From Juglans regia (Eukaryota > Streptophyta > Magnoliopsida > Fagales > Juglandaceae): 64,000 nucleotides of DNA. The stretch lies in contig NC_049907.1 of assembly GCF_001411555.2 (NCBI RefSeq), forward strand, positions 10,162,622 through 10,226,621, given 5' to 3'. A program made the position numbers and the translations under genes. Positions 1 through 11,587 of the stretch are shown piece after piece; the stretch's first letter is position 1, and every line of letters starts with the position of its first letter. The notes under the pieces are model-generated. The model saw only the letters and a list, made by a program, of their open reading frames with translations. It did not search any database and was not told the origin of the DNA.

Positions 1-890
1 CTCTTCCTCAAAATGAAAATGTGTGAGTTTTCAATGGAGGGTGTTAACGCTAAAAAATGGTGCAGTCTGGAAGGGGAGAAAGATCCATTTCCGGACGTGC
101 TAAGGTGGGCTGAGTCTTGATCGGTGAAGTGTGGAGTCCCTAGAGATGATTTGGAGTGGCTGTACGGTGTATGTGCTTATGTCTATGGCAGTAAACAATA
201 TTTAAATGTAGAGAAAATAAAGAGATATGGACACACAGAATTAAGTGGTTCAACATTAGGCTTACGTCCATGAGGGTTTGGGAATGGGAGATTCCGCTAT
301 AATATACTTGTTTATAGTCTCTCATAGCTTCTCATTTCTCATTGTACTATAGGAGCTGAATATCTACTTGCTGGAGAAGAGGTTCTCTCTGGAACTCTTA
401 GTATAGAGGTTGAAGAAGAAGTCGAAGAAGCCCCCTCTTGAGTCGTCTGATTGCTTGCTTTTATCTAATCCTTTCCACGCGTGTGCCTCGGTAATGGTGA
501 GGGATGTCTGTCTTGTGTGGCTGACCGTCTTTTCCTTTCCTACTTTTTCCTCACACCTCCTTGCCTCCTAACACCCTTACCCCCTTGTCCCTTCTTGTCC
601 CCTCTTCATTTCTCTTATTTTGTCTCATAGTTATGACCCTTTGATGGGCTGGGCCTTTAGAACCATTTTGGATTAGGTGTATTTTACTCCCTCACAAATG
701 GATCAAGAAAGTTGACCAAGGGATCACACAATATATAACTATGAATAGTTATTACAAGCCATTCATACTAGGCAAGGCGTATAACGATCTATATGCAATT
801 TTGCTACTACTCTCCCCACTCAAAGAAACTTTTGCCAAGGAGACCCTAATTATGGCAAAACATCCATCAACAGATCAGGTCGAATTCCAG
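1..890. other. No gene recognised
   Basis: I see no supported gene here. The stretch at about 480-720 is C/T-rich on the plus strand and ends in a CTCACA-type sequence near 700. That faintly resembles an LTR end, but no matching partner, primer-binding site or target duplication is visible. The short open frames have no recognisable motif. Confidence 0.4.
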
Positions 891-899
891 CAGCAACAA

Positions 900-1090
900 C
901 ATGCTTCTCAGCAATATAAATGAGATGCTTGGCTGCAAGCAAGTGTGCGGTACAAGAATAATAGCTAGGTTACCTCGTACTGATCAAGAGATTGTTGGGT
1001 CTCCATCTTCATATTTGAGCAAAAAGTATCCCCGCAAGAGAAACAACCATAGCCCCACGTGACAAAAAATGTGTTCTAAGCTTTCATAGA
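900..1090 (-). pseudogene. Decayed WRKY zinc-finger exon fragment
   Basis: Read on the minus strand, this stretch aligns base by base with the start of the last exon of the WRKY gene at 4880-6782. The splice acceptor (CTTGCGG, where the intact gene has CTTGCAGG), the block coding GDPTI, the GAGGTAA block and the final HTC codons (CACACTTGC) appear in the same order, followed by the AGCCAA..CATCTC block. The copy has lost the first finger cysteine block. It also carries insertions of about 8-12 bp and in-frame stops, so it cannot encode a finger. Similarity seems to continue into the upstream intron towards about 1110, which suggests a DNA duplication and not a retrocopy. No WRKYGQK exon is visible beside it. 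A nearby tandem or dispersed group III WRKY duplicate is the simplest source. Confidence 0.6.
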
Positions 1091-1259
1091 AAACGTATAT
1101 AATCAAAGGTAGGGGGAAAAACAAGGAGATATAAGTGGCTATGAAATGTTACACTATTTTCAAATATGGACATTTTCTCCATTACAGATAGAAAAGCTGC
1201 TGGGGAAAGACAACCAGAAACACGGTTTTGTGGTCCAAATATATAAGCTTCAATTATGC

Positions 1260-3042
1260 TGGACATGATGTTTGAGTAGGACCAGGGTTTAAGGTTTTAA
1301 AGGCGGCAAAAATAATTTAAATTGCTCTATGACTCAGCTAAGATTCCCACAACTTTAGCCTCAAAACTCACAAAACATGTTTTTTAGCAAACCCCTTTTG
1401 GAGAGGAGAGGAGAGGAGAGGAAAGGAGGTCCCTCTCTTCCTTTCTCAAGTTTTCTTAGAGGCTTTTATATTATCTTTTCAGAACTTTTAAGGTCCCGTG
1501 GGCAGATCATGACGACCAACGTGGTACATTCTGGCTACTTTCGAGTAAAACGCACTACTTCCGGCCAAATACTTTTAGGCCACCAATCTACGCGATGATC
1601 TGATAGAACAACGAAATTAAATTTAGATGATAAATATTATAAGAAAATCTTGTATTATACATCTCCACCTAACTAACGACTGATTTATCATTTTTTTTCT
1701 TGCTATTTAAATACATATACATTTAAACAGTAAGATAGAGATATAAATACGACAAATTATATGTTAATTACGAGGAAGAAATATATGGTGTAAGGCTCTT
1801 AAATATAATTTTTTTTAATATATATTATTTTCTCTTTTAGCATTATTAAACATATCCCTTGCTTAAAAAATGTCCCCTCACTTACAATAACCTCTGACAT
1901 AAAACTGTCAACTACATTGTTGAGAGGCTGCAGTAGACAGAGTATAATTAAATAGAAAAATAATATACACACGACACTATATTGAATAATATATTATATA
2001 ATTATGTTTTAAATAAAGAGTATTTTTATAAAAATATCTTCATTTTATAATATTATTATATAATATATTGTACAATATGTTGTGTCTATATCATTTCTCA
2101 ATTAAATAATTAAATTGCATCTCTATAAGTTGAAGTGGTACTTTGAATTATTTAATTTTTGTATTTATTCACTTTAATATAAAATTGTTTTTTTTTAAAT
2201 TTATTTTTCCAATGAGTTCCACACCAAAACGCGTTTGTTTACTTTATTATTTTTTTCGTAAAATACATTTTGATTTTGTAATCATTTGAATTGAATTGGC
2301 ATCAGACATCAAATGCATCTTTTAGGATAGAATTCACGTGGCAGTACTCGTTTCCCCCAAATGGGTGAAAGGAACATTGACGCGGCAACTTATATATAGC
2401 TGAGAGAGATAAAAGCCTGACTGACTAATTTACATCGAATCGATCAATTAATGGGTCGACAATATTCAACGATGCAATGGAATTTTATTTTTTATATGTG
2501 GTGGGAGATAGAAATATAGCAAGTAGATTTTTATTATGACTCATTCTCATTAGAATAGTAGTCATTCATTATAATTTTTTTAAATCTTTACATAAAATGT
2601 AATAATTAATTAATTTTTTTAATTTTTTTTAAATAATAATAATATTAAAAAATAATATTTTAATAATATTTTAATAATATTTTATTCAACTCATTTCAAA
2701 TCATCTTATTTCATCTCATCTCGTCTCGTCTAATATAATCCTAATTCTATGCAAAATGTATTTATTTTTATTGCAGGATATATATTATATATATATATAT
2801 ATATATACATATTCGATTTTGACTTAAAAAGTGCAACTCAAAATGCATGAATAAAAAAAAAACCTTAGAAAGGGATATAATAATGGTGTTGTCACGATAA
2901 TATTCTCAAAAGTCTCTTCATGCATCCAGAAATAATCTTTGACGATTTCAATTAGTATTATAATAACTAATTAAATTTTCTCTATTTTTCTTAATATTTA
3001 TTGAAGTTGCCTCAATGGATCAGAATATGCAAAGATACAAGC

Positions 3043-3077
<35 letters not shown>

Positions 3078-4860
3078 TATATACGTTCTAATTATTGAGA
3101 GATTATCTGAAGGTATCTACATTATTATATTCCATTTCGGATTAGGAAAGATGTTACGTGTAATTTGACTTACTTTTACATCGTTCTCTTTATTTAGGAC
3201 CCCATTCATCATCTCTCTCGCCGGCTTCTATTGAATTCATAAATAAATTTAATTTTGTACCATTTTAGATAGTATACATAATAGATTATTCAAATTCAAG
3301 CAATTAGATGTTTGACTTAAGCCTACATGACATTAAGTACCAATCAATAGAAATACTTTAATACGACACCTTTGCCTTATAATCCACATATATCACATAC
3401 TCTTTACTTTTAAAAGTTTTAAGAAATATTCCAATTTTTAATAAGATATGAGGTTAGAGTTTCATTTCAAAGAAATCTATTTCTAGGATCATAAGTACAT
3501 GGTTGGAATATATATACAATGCTTCATAGATTAAAAATGTCATTTTCGGTTGTAATAAACCATACTAGAATGTTTTTTAGTTATGAAATAGCTTACTTAT
3601 GTTATATCTAGTTAGTTAATTTATAAACTTACCTAACATTATCACAAGTTCATATAAAAGTAAATTATAATTTTTTTTTTCAAAAAAAGGACAAGAACCC
3701 GTAATTTTATTCAAGAGAAATAGTTTAATCACAAAGAGATTTTATAAAAATAAATTTACAAACTAATGTGTTTTGCTGTGGTACTTTAAATTATAAAGTT
3801 ATTTTTATTATAAAATATATTTAACGTATTATATGGAGTCACGCCAATTTATAAGTTTATTTTTATGAAATTTTTTGTGTTTGCAATACTATTATTTATG
3901 GCATATGAATAATTTATTATAGTTAGCTATAATTTGTGAGTATATAAAAAGTATATTGGAGTTTAGTTTTAGTTGACTTGTGGATGATATCAAATAGAAA
4001 TGATACTTGTAGTTTACAGTTTTGTAGTGTACAAACAGCGCGTAATTTTTTTAAAAAAGTTAGTAAATACGAGACATACATAAAAAGAAAACTAATTTTT
4101 TAACAAAAATTTTATGTGAAGTCACTTTTACGTATTCTTTGTACATTTTACTAATGTGATTGGTTGCGTTAAATTTTTTAATATAAAATAAATATTTTAA
4201 CCAATTACATAAATGAAGTATATAAAAAATACATAAAAATGATTGTACGAATTCATTTTTTAATAATAGAGTCCCTTTTTTTAAAAAAAATTGTGCCACA
4301 CCAACACTTTCCATAACTGCACGTAGATTACTTGATATAAAATGAGATTCTAAAGCGTGTCAAGAAAATGGATTGAATTTGAAATGAGACAAGGGGCCCA
4401 CAAAGCGTGCATTACAAGGACGAATGTTGACGATTCTCAACTCGAATTGATTCCATCAAGTTATTTGTGCAAGTTTTACCTGGTTAAAGATTCATGTTCA
4501 GTGTCCAACACCAGAAATGGATATTGAAGTTTACAACATTTTACACGAAGAGAAGGAGGATTTCAATCGAAAAGCAAAAGACGAGTCTATTGCTCTAATC
4601 AGAAACCAAAAATCAATTACAATAAAAGCAGAAAAGAAAAGGAACATGGAGGAAAAATTAACACCTTGAACTACAGCTACTCATTTCTTAGAAACTTTTA
4701 CAACTTAAATTCTCAAGGGCACCAACATAAGAGGCTTTCATATGTTACTAACTATGGACATCACTGGTATGAACATTCCTCCTCATCTCTCTTTCAATGC
4801 TGGCAAGGATTGCCCAATCTGCCAAATGGGCCAACATGTTTCTTTTTCTTTGTTTCTCAT
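1260..4860. other. AT-rich spacer with microsatellites and decayed repeats
   Basis: No coding region is supported. TA-type microsatellites lie at about 2780-2807 and 3043-3073. A degenerate copy of the common GATGAGATGAG miniature element lies at about 2530-2745, recognised from its TTTCATCTCATCTCGTCTC end and the TAATATTTTAATAATATTTTATTC core. A further repeat at about 4005-4315 shares its GTTTACAGTTTT..GTGTA motif with sequence near 8915-8950. This region lies beyond the 3' end of the WRKY gene. Confidence 0.45.
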
Positions 4861-4879
4861 GTGGCCTTAAGAGTGAAAA

Positions 4880-6782
4880 TTAGGAGAAGAATTCGGGGTT
4901 GTCAAATTGGAAATATGGGTCTAGATCAAGTGAGAAATCAAAATTTCCAATAGGTGAATTGGCGGCCGAGGTTGGAGCAGAAATTATGTCAGTGTGATCA
5001 GATTCCGAAGTATGCAAATTGTGGCATAATCCATGGCTGTTGATATGGCAAGGTGACATACAAAAGATGTTGGATTCGGATGTTGCTGGTGATATAAATG
5101 TTGGAGAAAGACTACCAATGAAGTGGCTATTCAACATTGATGACTCAAAGAAGATATTGTCATCTGCATTTTCGGATTCAATTGGTGTAGAAGGGAAGGA
5201 AAAGATTGGAAATTTGTCATCTTCCCCATTTTCCAACTCCTCAGCTTTGACCAAATGCCCTGCTCCAAACTCGGATACTATTTCCTGTGGCGGCTTTTCT
5301 TCCTCATGTGGTTGTTGTTTTGGGTGACAAGTATTCCTGTTCTCCTTTAAACCTTCACTTGTTGATCTTGAAGAGGGTGCCATGTTGAAACGAGATGATT
5401 GGCTACAAGTATGCCGTCCTCGATAGTTTACCTCGAAGATAGTTGGGTCCCCATCCGATCTTTGAACTTGCTTCGTGGCTAAACAGCCTTGTGCATTTCG
5501 ATGAGTGCATCTGTAGTAACCCCTGCAAGAGAAAGCAGCCATGGTTACAGACATGACTAGAGATTTTCTTGCAAATTTTGATGAAAGAAAAGTATATAAG
5601 TTATGGCAAATTTGTCGTTTTATTCAGACAAAACTAGAGAGAAGAAATATAAAGGCACAAACAAGGTTTTGTGCTTAAATTAGTTTCAACGAGGCTTGAC
5701 ATCTTGGACTAAGAGCTGGTGTTTGATATTTCTGATGTTAAAAGGTCGTGTGTATAATGATTGTAAACACTCTGGCCTCACTGGGCCATAAATGAACCAG
5801 CTAGAATCCGGCACCTTGGCCTTAAAATTAACAATCAACTTGTCAACTGACAGCCCCTTCCCACATTAACCACGTTGTCAGAAATAAAAGGAAAACACGA
5901 TGTGCAAAGTCTGAAATGAACAGTGTTGTGTATAAATTTACTAGGGATGAGTTCTAGTACTACATTAAATCATTTTTGTCTTTATTCAAACCCAAAAGAC
6001 AGGTGTATCCGGTTCTTTTTTTTAGGTGTTTCCGGTTGCATTCCGTTTCTACATGTGACTTGCTGAGCCTGATGTATCAATGATTGGAGAGATCTAGGGC
6101 CTATCTGGCACAAAGCGAAAGGAATTCATACTTGGATAAGAGACTGATATTTGTGGTATAACTGATTGGGGTTTAAGAATTCATGCCAACTAGGCTTAGT
6201 TTTAATTCATTGTTCATATTATGGCCAAGAATTTTGATGGCAAAAGCTTCTCACCTTGGAAAGCTAGCTCCAAGTATCTCTTTCTGCCCATATTTTCTCC
6301 AGCTATAACCATCATCAACAGGCCCTTCTAGCCCTGTCCCAGAGACAACCTTCACTTGTTCTGTCCACTTGGGCAATGTCTTTCTGCAACACAAAATTCA
6401 AAGAACCCACTTTAAATCAAGACCACAGCTAAATTACCCAGGTACCAAGAATCCATTTTAACTACTAAGTTTACCTTTTCTTGTAGACTTCTCTGTGCTT
6501 ATATTCTGGGTCAGAGCCCTCGCTTCTTGGGCTACTATTGCCAAAATGACTCGGAGATTCCGTTTTGCTAACGATGGGTTTGGTCTGTCCCACAAAAGCT
6601 CCCCAATTTAGAGCTGAAAGTGCTTTCTCATAGGAAGAAAGTATCTTCCCAATTAAGACTTCACGCGCTTCATGCGATGAAGAATGGTGGATATGATTCA
6701 TGAGCTGCTTTGCTAGCTCCATCCCTTGATTGAGTTCCCCGATCAGAGTCTTTTGCTCGCAATCAAGTACTGTCTTTTCCAT
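4880..6782 (-). CDS. Group III WRKY transcription factor (WRKY41/53/30-like), three exons
   Basis: Predicted nuclear DNA-binding protein of 359 residues that would bind W-box DNA. Exon 1 is 6782-6475, exon 2 is 6383-6255 and exon 3 is 5522-4880. All introns are GT-AG (donors GAAAAG|GTAA and CCAAG|GTGA; acceptors TTGCAG| and CTTGCAG|) and the joined frame is open. WRKYGQK is at residues 131-137. The finger cysteines are C151 and C159 with H183 and C185, giving C-X7-C-X23-H-X-C, the group III signature. The second intron splits the arginine codon of FPR (residue 146), the conserved intron position in many WRKY genes. Residues 1-100 hold the leucine-rich N-terminal region usual in group III, and the C-terminal half is Ser/Pro/acidic. 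Group III members act in defence, senescence and stress responses; which one this is cannot be fixed from sequence alone. The start is the first ATG of the conserved MEKT frame. Confidence 0.95.
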
Positions 6783-7162
6783 TGCGAAAACAAAAAATGC
6801 ACAAAAGATATCAGAGTTTCAACTTGAAGAACAGTAGCGGATGGCAAAATCTGGAGTGGAGAGAGAAAGCAAGGATTATATCATCTTAAAACAATCCATA
6901 TGATCACCGGAAAGGAAGTGTACGAACGAATGGGATACGGAGAGCCAGAAAATTGTAGGAAAAAAAAGCTGTAAACATGAAAGTAGGTAGCAAAATGGGT
7001 ATTACCAAACTCTTCTCTACAAATTGGGTTGCTGTAGAGATGAAATGAGCCAGCGTAGTAGAGGGGTTTAGAAAGATCGCTGGCTAAGAATGTAGGAGAT
7101 GGGTGAAATGTGCAAGCAATAATGGCCTCAAGCTCTCGAGTTAGAGGTTTGATCGACAAGTG

Positions 7163-7168
7163 TTTATA
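7163..7168 (-). promoter_or_regulatory. Candidate TATA box of the WRKY gene
   Basis: On the minus strand this reads TATAAA, in the context CTTTATAAACAC, about 380 bp upstream of the WRKY start codon. That would imply a 5' leader of roughly 350 nt. A second AT-rich option (TTTATATCC) lies about 20 bp further upstream. The assignment is by motif and distance only. Confidence 0.4.
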
Positions 7169-7204
7169 AAGTGACCAGGGAAGGATATAAAGCAGAAGAA
7201 AGAT

Positions 7205-7230
7205 TTTTTTTTTTTTTTTTTTTTTTTTTC
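7205..7230 (+). repeat. Poly(T) tract
   Basis: An uninterrupted T run of about 25 bases (A run in WRKY gene sense). It lies just upstream of the candidate TATA box. It may be length-variable. Confidence 0.8.
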
Positions 7231-7381
7231 TTGTTTTCTATTGGTAGGAGAGACAGACACAGACAGAGAGCTGAAGTTAATGTAGATAAAGAAAGGAAAA
7301 AGCTCTTGCTATAGTGAAAGAAGCTGGGAGGAAAGAGGGGGGACATAAGGGGGATCGAAAGGAGAAGGAAAAGTGAGAAAT

Positions 7382-8145
7382 TTGACCAAAGAAAACCGAG
7401 TGAATTTATTGATTGATTTATTTATTTATGTTCCACGAAAGGACATGATTATTCTTTGTCATGAATTATATAAGTTTAATTTTTTATCTGAGATGAGATG
7501 AGATGTGATGAAATGAGATGAGAGAATTGAGATTAAAATTAAAAATTAAATTAAAAATTGTTAAAATATATTTATTTAATATTATTTTTATTTTAAGATT
7601 TAAAAAAATTAAATTATTTATTTTATTTTATTTTGTATAAAAATTTTAATAATTAAATAAAATAAATTATGAAAAATTATGAAAAAAAATGAGAAAGCTC
7701 ATAGCTAGAATTGTTGACTACTTCAAAACCCCAAACCCCACAAAGGGTCACAAATTAAACTCTTGACGACGAAAGCTTTCTCTTCATGCCTCTCATCTCT
7801 CTCTTACAAGGACCGAGTAGCAACGCGGAAGAAGGGTTTGAAGATTCCTTGGTCTCATCTCTTATTGCTTGATCTTTGACTTTCAAAGGATATCTTTTAT
7901 TCTACACTATTGTTTTTGCTTTGTTTTTTTTAATTCTTTTAACATGGTACATGAGAAAGATTAGGGATTTAAATTCAGATCAAGGCTGCAGCATCTGACG
8001 TATAGGTCTCCATCGTCATGTCTACCCCATTGGTTACGTCGATGTTGATTGATTATTAACCATGAATCACAAACATTTACTGTATTTTAATACAAATCTT
8101 TGAAGGATTTGTGCATGCCCCCACTTCAGTTTCCTATCTTTGACC
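7382..8145. promoter_or_regulatory. W-box cluster upstream of the WRKY gene
   Basis: Four TTGAC[C/T] W-box cores lie upstream of the WRKY gene on the plus strand: TTGACC at 7382-7387, TTGACT at 7714-7719, TTGACT at 7876-7881 and TTGACC at 8140-8145. WRKY factors bind this core, and defence-type WRKY promoters are often auto- or cross-regulated through it. The cores are visible; their function is inferred. A degenerate miniature element at about 7490-7690 sits between the first and second sites. Confidence 0.4.
7485..7695. mobile_element. Degenerate GATGAGATGAG miniature element
   Basis: It begins with repeated GAGATGAGATG words and continues with the family core (AAAATTAAA.., TATTTAATATTATTTTTATTTT, AAAGATTTAAAAAAATTAAATTATTTATTTTATTTTGTAT). 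It ends near GAGAAAGCTCAT. The terminal inverted repeat is eroded and no target duplication is evident. It belongs to the same family as the clear copies at 13005-13204 and 47314-47528. Confidence 0.5.
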
Positions 8146-8452
8146 CTCCAAAAATTTTCTTGGGAGACAGGATTTTATCTTGTTGAACGTTTTTGAAGGG
8201 CTGAATCTTGAAATTAAATTACAGTGGTACTTTAAGGTCATGTTTGGCCATGGCGAACAAGAAGAAAACAAAAAAGCAGTCGTTTTTATTAGAGATGATC
8301 ATGATTTGCAAGGGCTTAGGTAAATTACACGAGCGGGCAGATAAACTAGGAAGAATAATTTACAAGGAAAAAAAAATTAAGGCCATGCAATTAGTTTTAT
8401 ATTAATATATTATTTTGCCCATACATGACCATTTGGAGTGTCAACTAATTTA

Positions 8453-8664
8453 AGAATCGTTTGTTTTTGTAGATGAGATGAGTTGAGATTAAAATTAAAA
8501 AGTCAAATAAAATATTATTAGAATATATTTTTTAATATTATTTTTATTTTGATATTTGAAAAAGTTGAATTATTTATTTTATTTTGTATTAAAAGTTGAG
8601 AAAGTTGCAATGATTAGATGAGATGAGATGAAATATTTTCTAAAAACAAATGAGACCGATCTAC
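8453..8664. mobile_element. PIF/Harbinger-type miniature element (GATGAGATGAG family)
   Basis: The ends ATCGTTTGTTTTTGTAG (left) and CTAAAAACAAATGAGACCGAT (right) form imperfect inverted repeats around the family core. The inner edges carry the GATGAGATGAG words. About 210 bp, non-coding. The target duplication is not clear in this copy. Confidence 0.6.
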
Positions 8665-8788
8665 TTATGAATGATTCAAACTATTGAGTTGAAATTGAGC
8701 AAGAAAAAACTAAATATTCATACTCTATCAAGAAATAGTCCGATAGTTTATCAATTGTTCTAATACCCTACTTGCAAATATTGACTTG

Positions 8789-8794
<6 letters not shown>

Positions 8795-8840
<46 letters not shown>
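8795..8840. repeat. Compound (TA)n(TG)n microsatellite
   Basis: About 14 TA units run directly into about nine TG units. This is a compound dinucleotide repeat and likely polymorphic. Confidence 0.85.
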
Positions 8841-8841
<1 letters not shown>

Positions 8842-8844
8842 AAT

Positions 8845-9332
8845 TTTGAGATGTACACACGTATTTCCTTTGAAAAAAAGTATGATCCATCAATATATAT
8901 GAAAAGATAAATGATGTTTACAGTTTTAAAATGTGTAAGTTCCGCACATTCCCTTTGAAAAAAATAAATAAATAGAGAAAAAATCATTTTTTGTAATAGT
9001 AGATCTCACTTTTTTTCAAAGAAAATACGTAGAGCTTGAACAATAGTAGAACCAGGAATTTGTTGTAGGGGCCGAACAAAGCTAAAACTACAATAAAATA
9101 TTTTTTATTCTAAGTTTGAGTAAAAATAATCTATAAGATCAAAATAATTTTGTACAGGGAGTGAAGAAAATTTTTTAGAGAAAGGGCCAATACAATATGA
9201 GATTAATATAATCTTATTAAATCATAAAAAATTAATATATATATATTTTTTTTCAAACTCATGGCCCCCCTACCCTTTCATAGGTTTGCCTCTGGACTTG
9301 AATATTTCAAGAATGTATTTAACATTACTCTT

Positions 9333-9387
<55 letters not shown>

Positions 9388-10692
9388 ACTTAAAAAGAGT
9401 ACATGAGTTTAACACACCTTAAGACTTAATAAATTATTTTTCATATTAATATTAATTATACTAGTTAAGAAGAATGGCAGAACTCTCTTAAATATTAATT
9501 CCTATATTGGGTTGTATACGTGCATGCACCAAGCTAGGCTTGGGAAGAATTGACAATATTAATGCTCGTGCTTAATATAAATGTTAATTAAGAAGTCAGG
9601 TTGGCCTCGTTTACAACTAAGTTAGAGATTTAACTATCTTTTCCTTCTTAATTAACAACTAATTAATTATTAGTTAGTGATTTAACTATATATCTTTAAT
9701 CTCCAAGTGGGAAACTAACGACAACTCTCACTCTAAAATAGTACTGCAACTTGTCATCGGATTAAAATTTCATGAATACAACGCGGAGAGAGAACATCAT
9801 GATCATGTACAAGTACGCCTGAATGCAAGTTGTTTTCAATTGAAGCAAATGGTTTTGAGAACTTTGATAAGATACAAAGTACCACGTACGTGGACATGGT
9901 CCCCATAAAAATTAATTAAAAGAAAACAAGTAAAAGCTTTGATGATCAGTCTTTCATATCATCTCTATTTTTGTCAGAAAGTTTATGATATTTTGTTTTA
10001 TGTAACCTCATGCATGGCAAGAAACCACTGCCACAACTACTTCATAATTTCTGCCAAAATTTTCAATTCCATTCGAAAGAATTAAACTTGGTAAATCCCT
10101 TTTAATTACCATGGAGTAATCAGCTTTAAAAAATGAAAAATAGTAGTATAATTTTTAAATATATTTATCAGATGTATTCACTCATATTTTTATTTTTTTA
10201 ATAATTAAAGAAGTGATTATTAATGAATTTATATTTATATTTTTTATTTTTTTTTAATAGTAAGTCCGGCCAAAATTTTTGAAAAAAATAGGTAAAACTT
10301 TTACATTCTAAGCTTATATCTATTTTTACAATAAAATTAAAGTTTTAAAAAATGGATAATGCATGCATATACGCTGTGCATTTCCAGTCAATAATCTCCA
10401 CAGATTTGGGAAAAAGTACGCTGACACAAAACTAAAACCCAACTCTTTTTAAGTGCAAAAAATTTCTACAAGCCATGAATAACCGATTAATCAGCTGCAG
10501 CATAGAAAAAAAAAATGAGAATATTCTAAGGCAAGTCATTTTATACCAAAAAATAAGTAGTCTTGAAAATACATTTTCTGACGCATGTACGTACGTACAA
10601 GAAACGACATTAAACTCAGCCTTTAACTGTGGAAAATTGAGAAGAATAGTCCCAATATTATCAGCAAATCTGATTTGAACCGTCCATGGATT

Positions 10693-10733
<41 letters not shown>

Positions 10734-11010
10734 CTGCATCTCAATCAATGATCCCTCCTTAGACAATTCTAGATGCCTGACTTTTCAACAGAAAAAGAAG
10801 GCAGCAAATGTGAATGCACATTTTTTCCAAAGCTTTGCATGATATCGTAGATGGATCCAAAACATCATTAGGTCACAACTTTCCAAGAACGTGCTGTGTT
10901 ATTTGTTAGAAATTGAGTGAGAAAAAGAGACATAGTGTTGAAGGCCCTGAATGGCCTTTCTGACTTTTCTCTTTTCCTTCTAGATTCTAATCAAACGTGT
11001 GCTTTTCCGT
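8845..11010. other. Gene-free AT-rich spacer
   Basis: No gene is supported. A repeat motif (GTAAGTTCCGCACATTCCCTTTG) near 8936-8960 recurs near 17503-17525 in similar form. A block at about 9066-9282 has GGGGCC and GGCCCC ends that look like a decayed transposon. Long (AT)n runs lie at 9335-9386 and 10695-10728. Confidence 0.35.
9335..9386. repeat. (AT)n microsatellite
   Basis: About 25 uninterrupted AT units, the longest dinucleotide run in this half of the window. Confidence 0.9.
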
Positions 11011-11016
11011 ACTACT

Positions 11017-11052
11017 TTTTCGCTGTCTTAAAATCCTTTAAGACAGCGAAAA
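11017..11052. repeat. Perfect 16-bp inverted repeat with 4-base loop
   Basis: The arm TTTTCGCTGTCTTAAA (11017-11032) and its exact complement (11037-11052) flank the loop ATCC. A hairpin in RNA or DNA is possible. No T-run terminator logic applies in plant nuclear DNA. It may be the closely spaced terminal repeats of a tiny or collapsed transposon. Confidence 0.8.
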
Positions 11053-11587
11053 TTTTTTCATGGTGCTGATTGAATGGTAATCAATCACTATATAAAAAAA
11101 AATTAATATTTTTTTTAATAAAAATAATTATTTACGACGGGAATAAATTTATTTTAGTAAAAAAATAATTTTTTCTATAGTGAATATGGAGGAGTTTAAT
11201 ATCCTCTGATGATGATGTTAGGTCACAAAATAGTAAGCTACACACATCATAATACTGTTTATAATGCTGCTATATACCAGTCAGAGTTTCAGACTTGTGG
11301 TCAATACTCTTGGGGTACTGTTTTCTTAAACTATGAACTTTCAAACTTTGTTAACCAAATCATTATTGCTGTACGTGGAACCTTCGTGTTTGATTAATAT
11401 TTTTCTTTTTAAATGGTATATATTGATGTGATATATTTTAAATAATTATTTATTTATTTTTTTATAACCAATGAATCATTCATTCCAATAATAAAAGTCC
11501 TTACAAGATATTGTTTCTATCAAATCATACAGCTTGTGATACAAAAGAAGGACAAGATCCCCACCACATTTCAATATCCTCAACATT

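Noticed and set aside
480..720. Possible LTR end (CTCACA at about 700)
   Set aside because: No second LTR, no polypurine tract or primer-binding site and no target duplication could be found in the window.
4666..5327. Plus-strand frames at 4666-4953 and 5019-5327
   Set aside because: They are antisense shadows of WRKY exon 3.
9066..9282. hAT-like element with GGGGCC ends
   Set aside because: The ends pair only weakly and the flanking octamers do not match.
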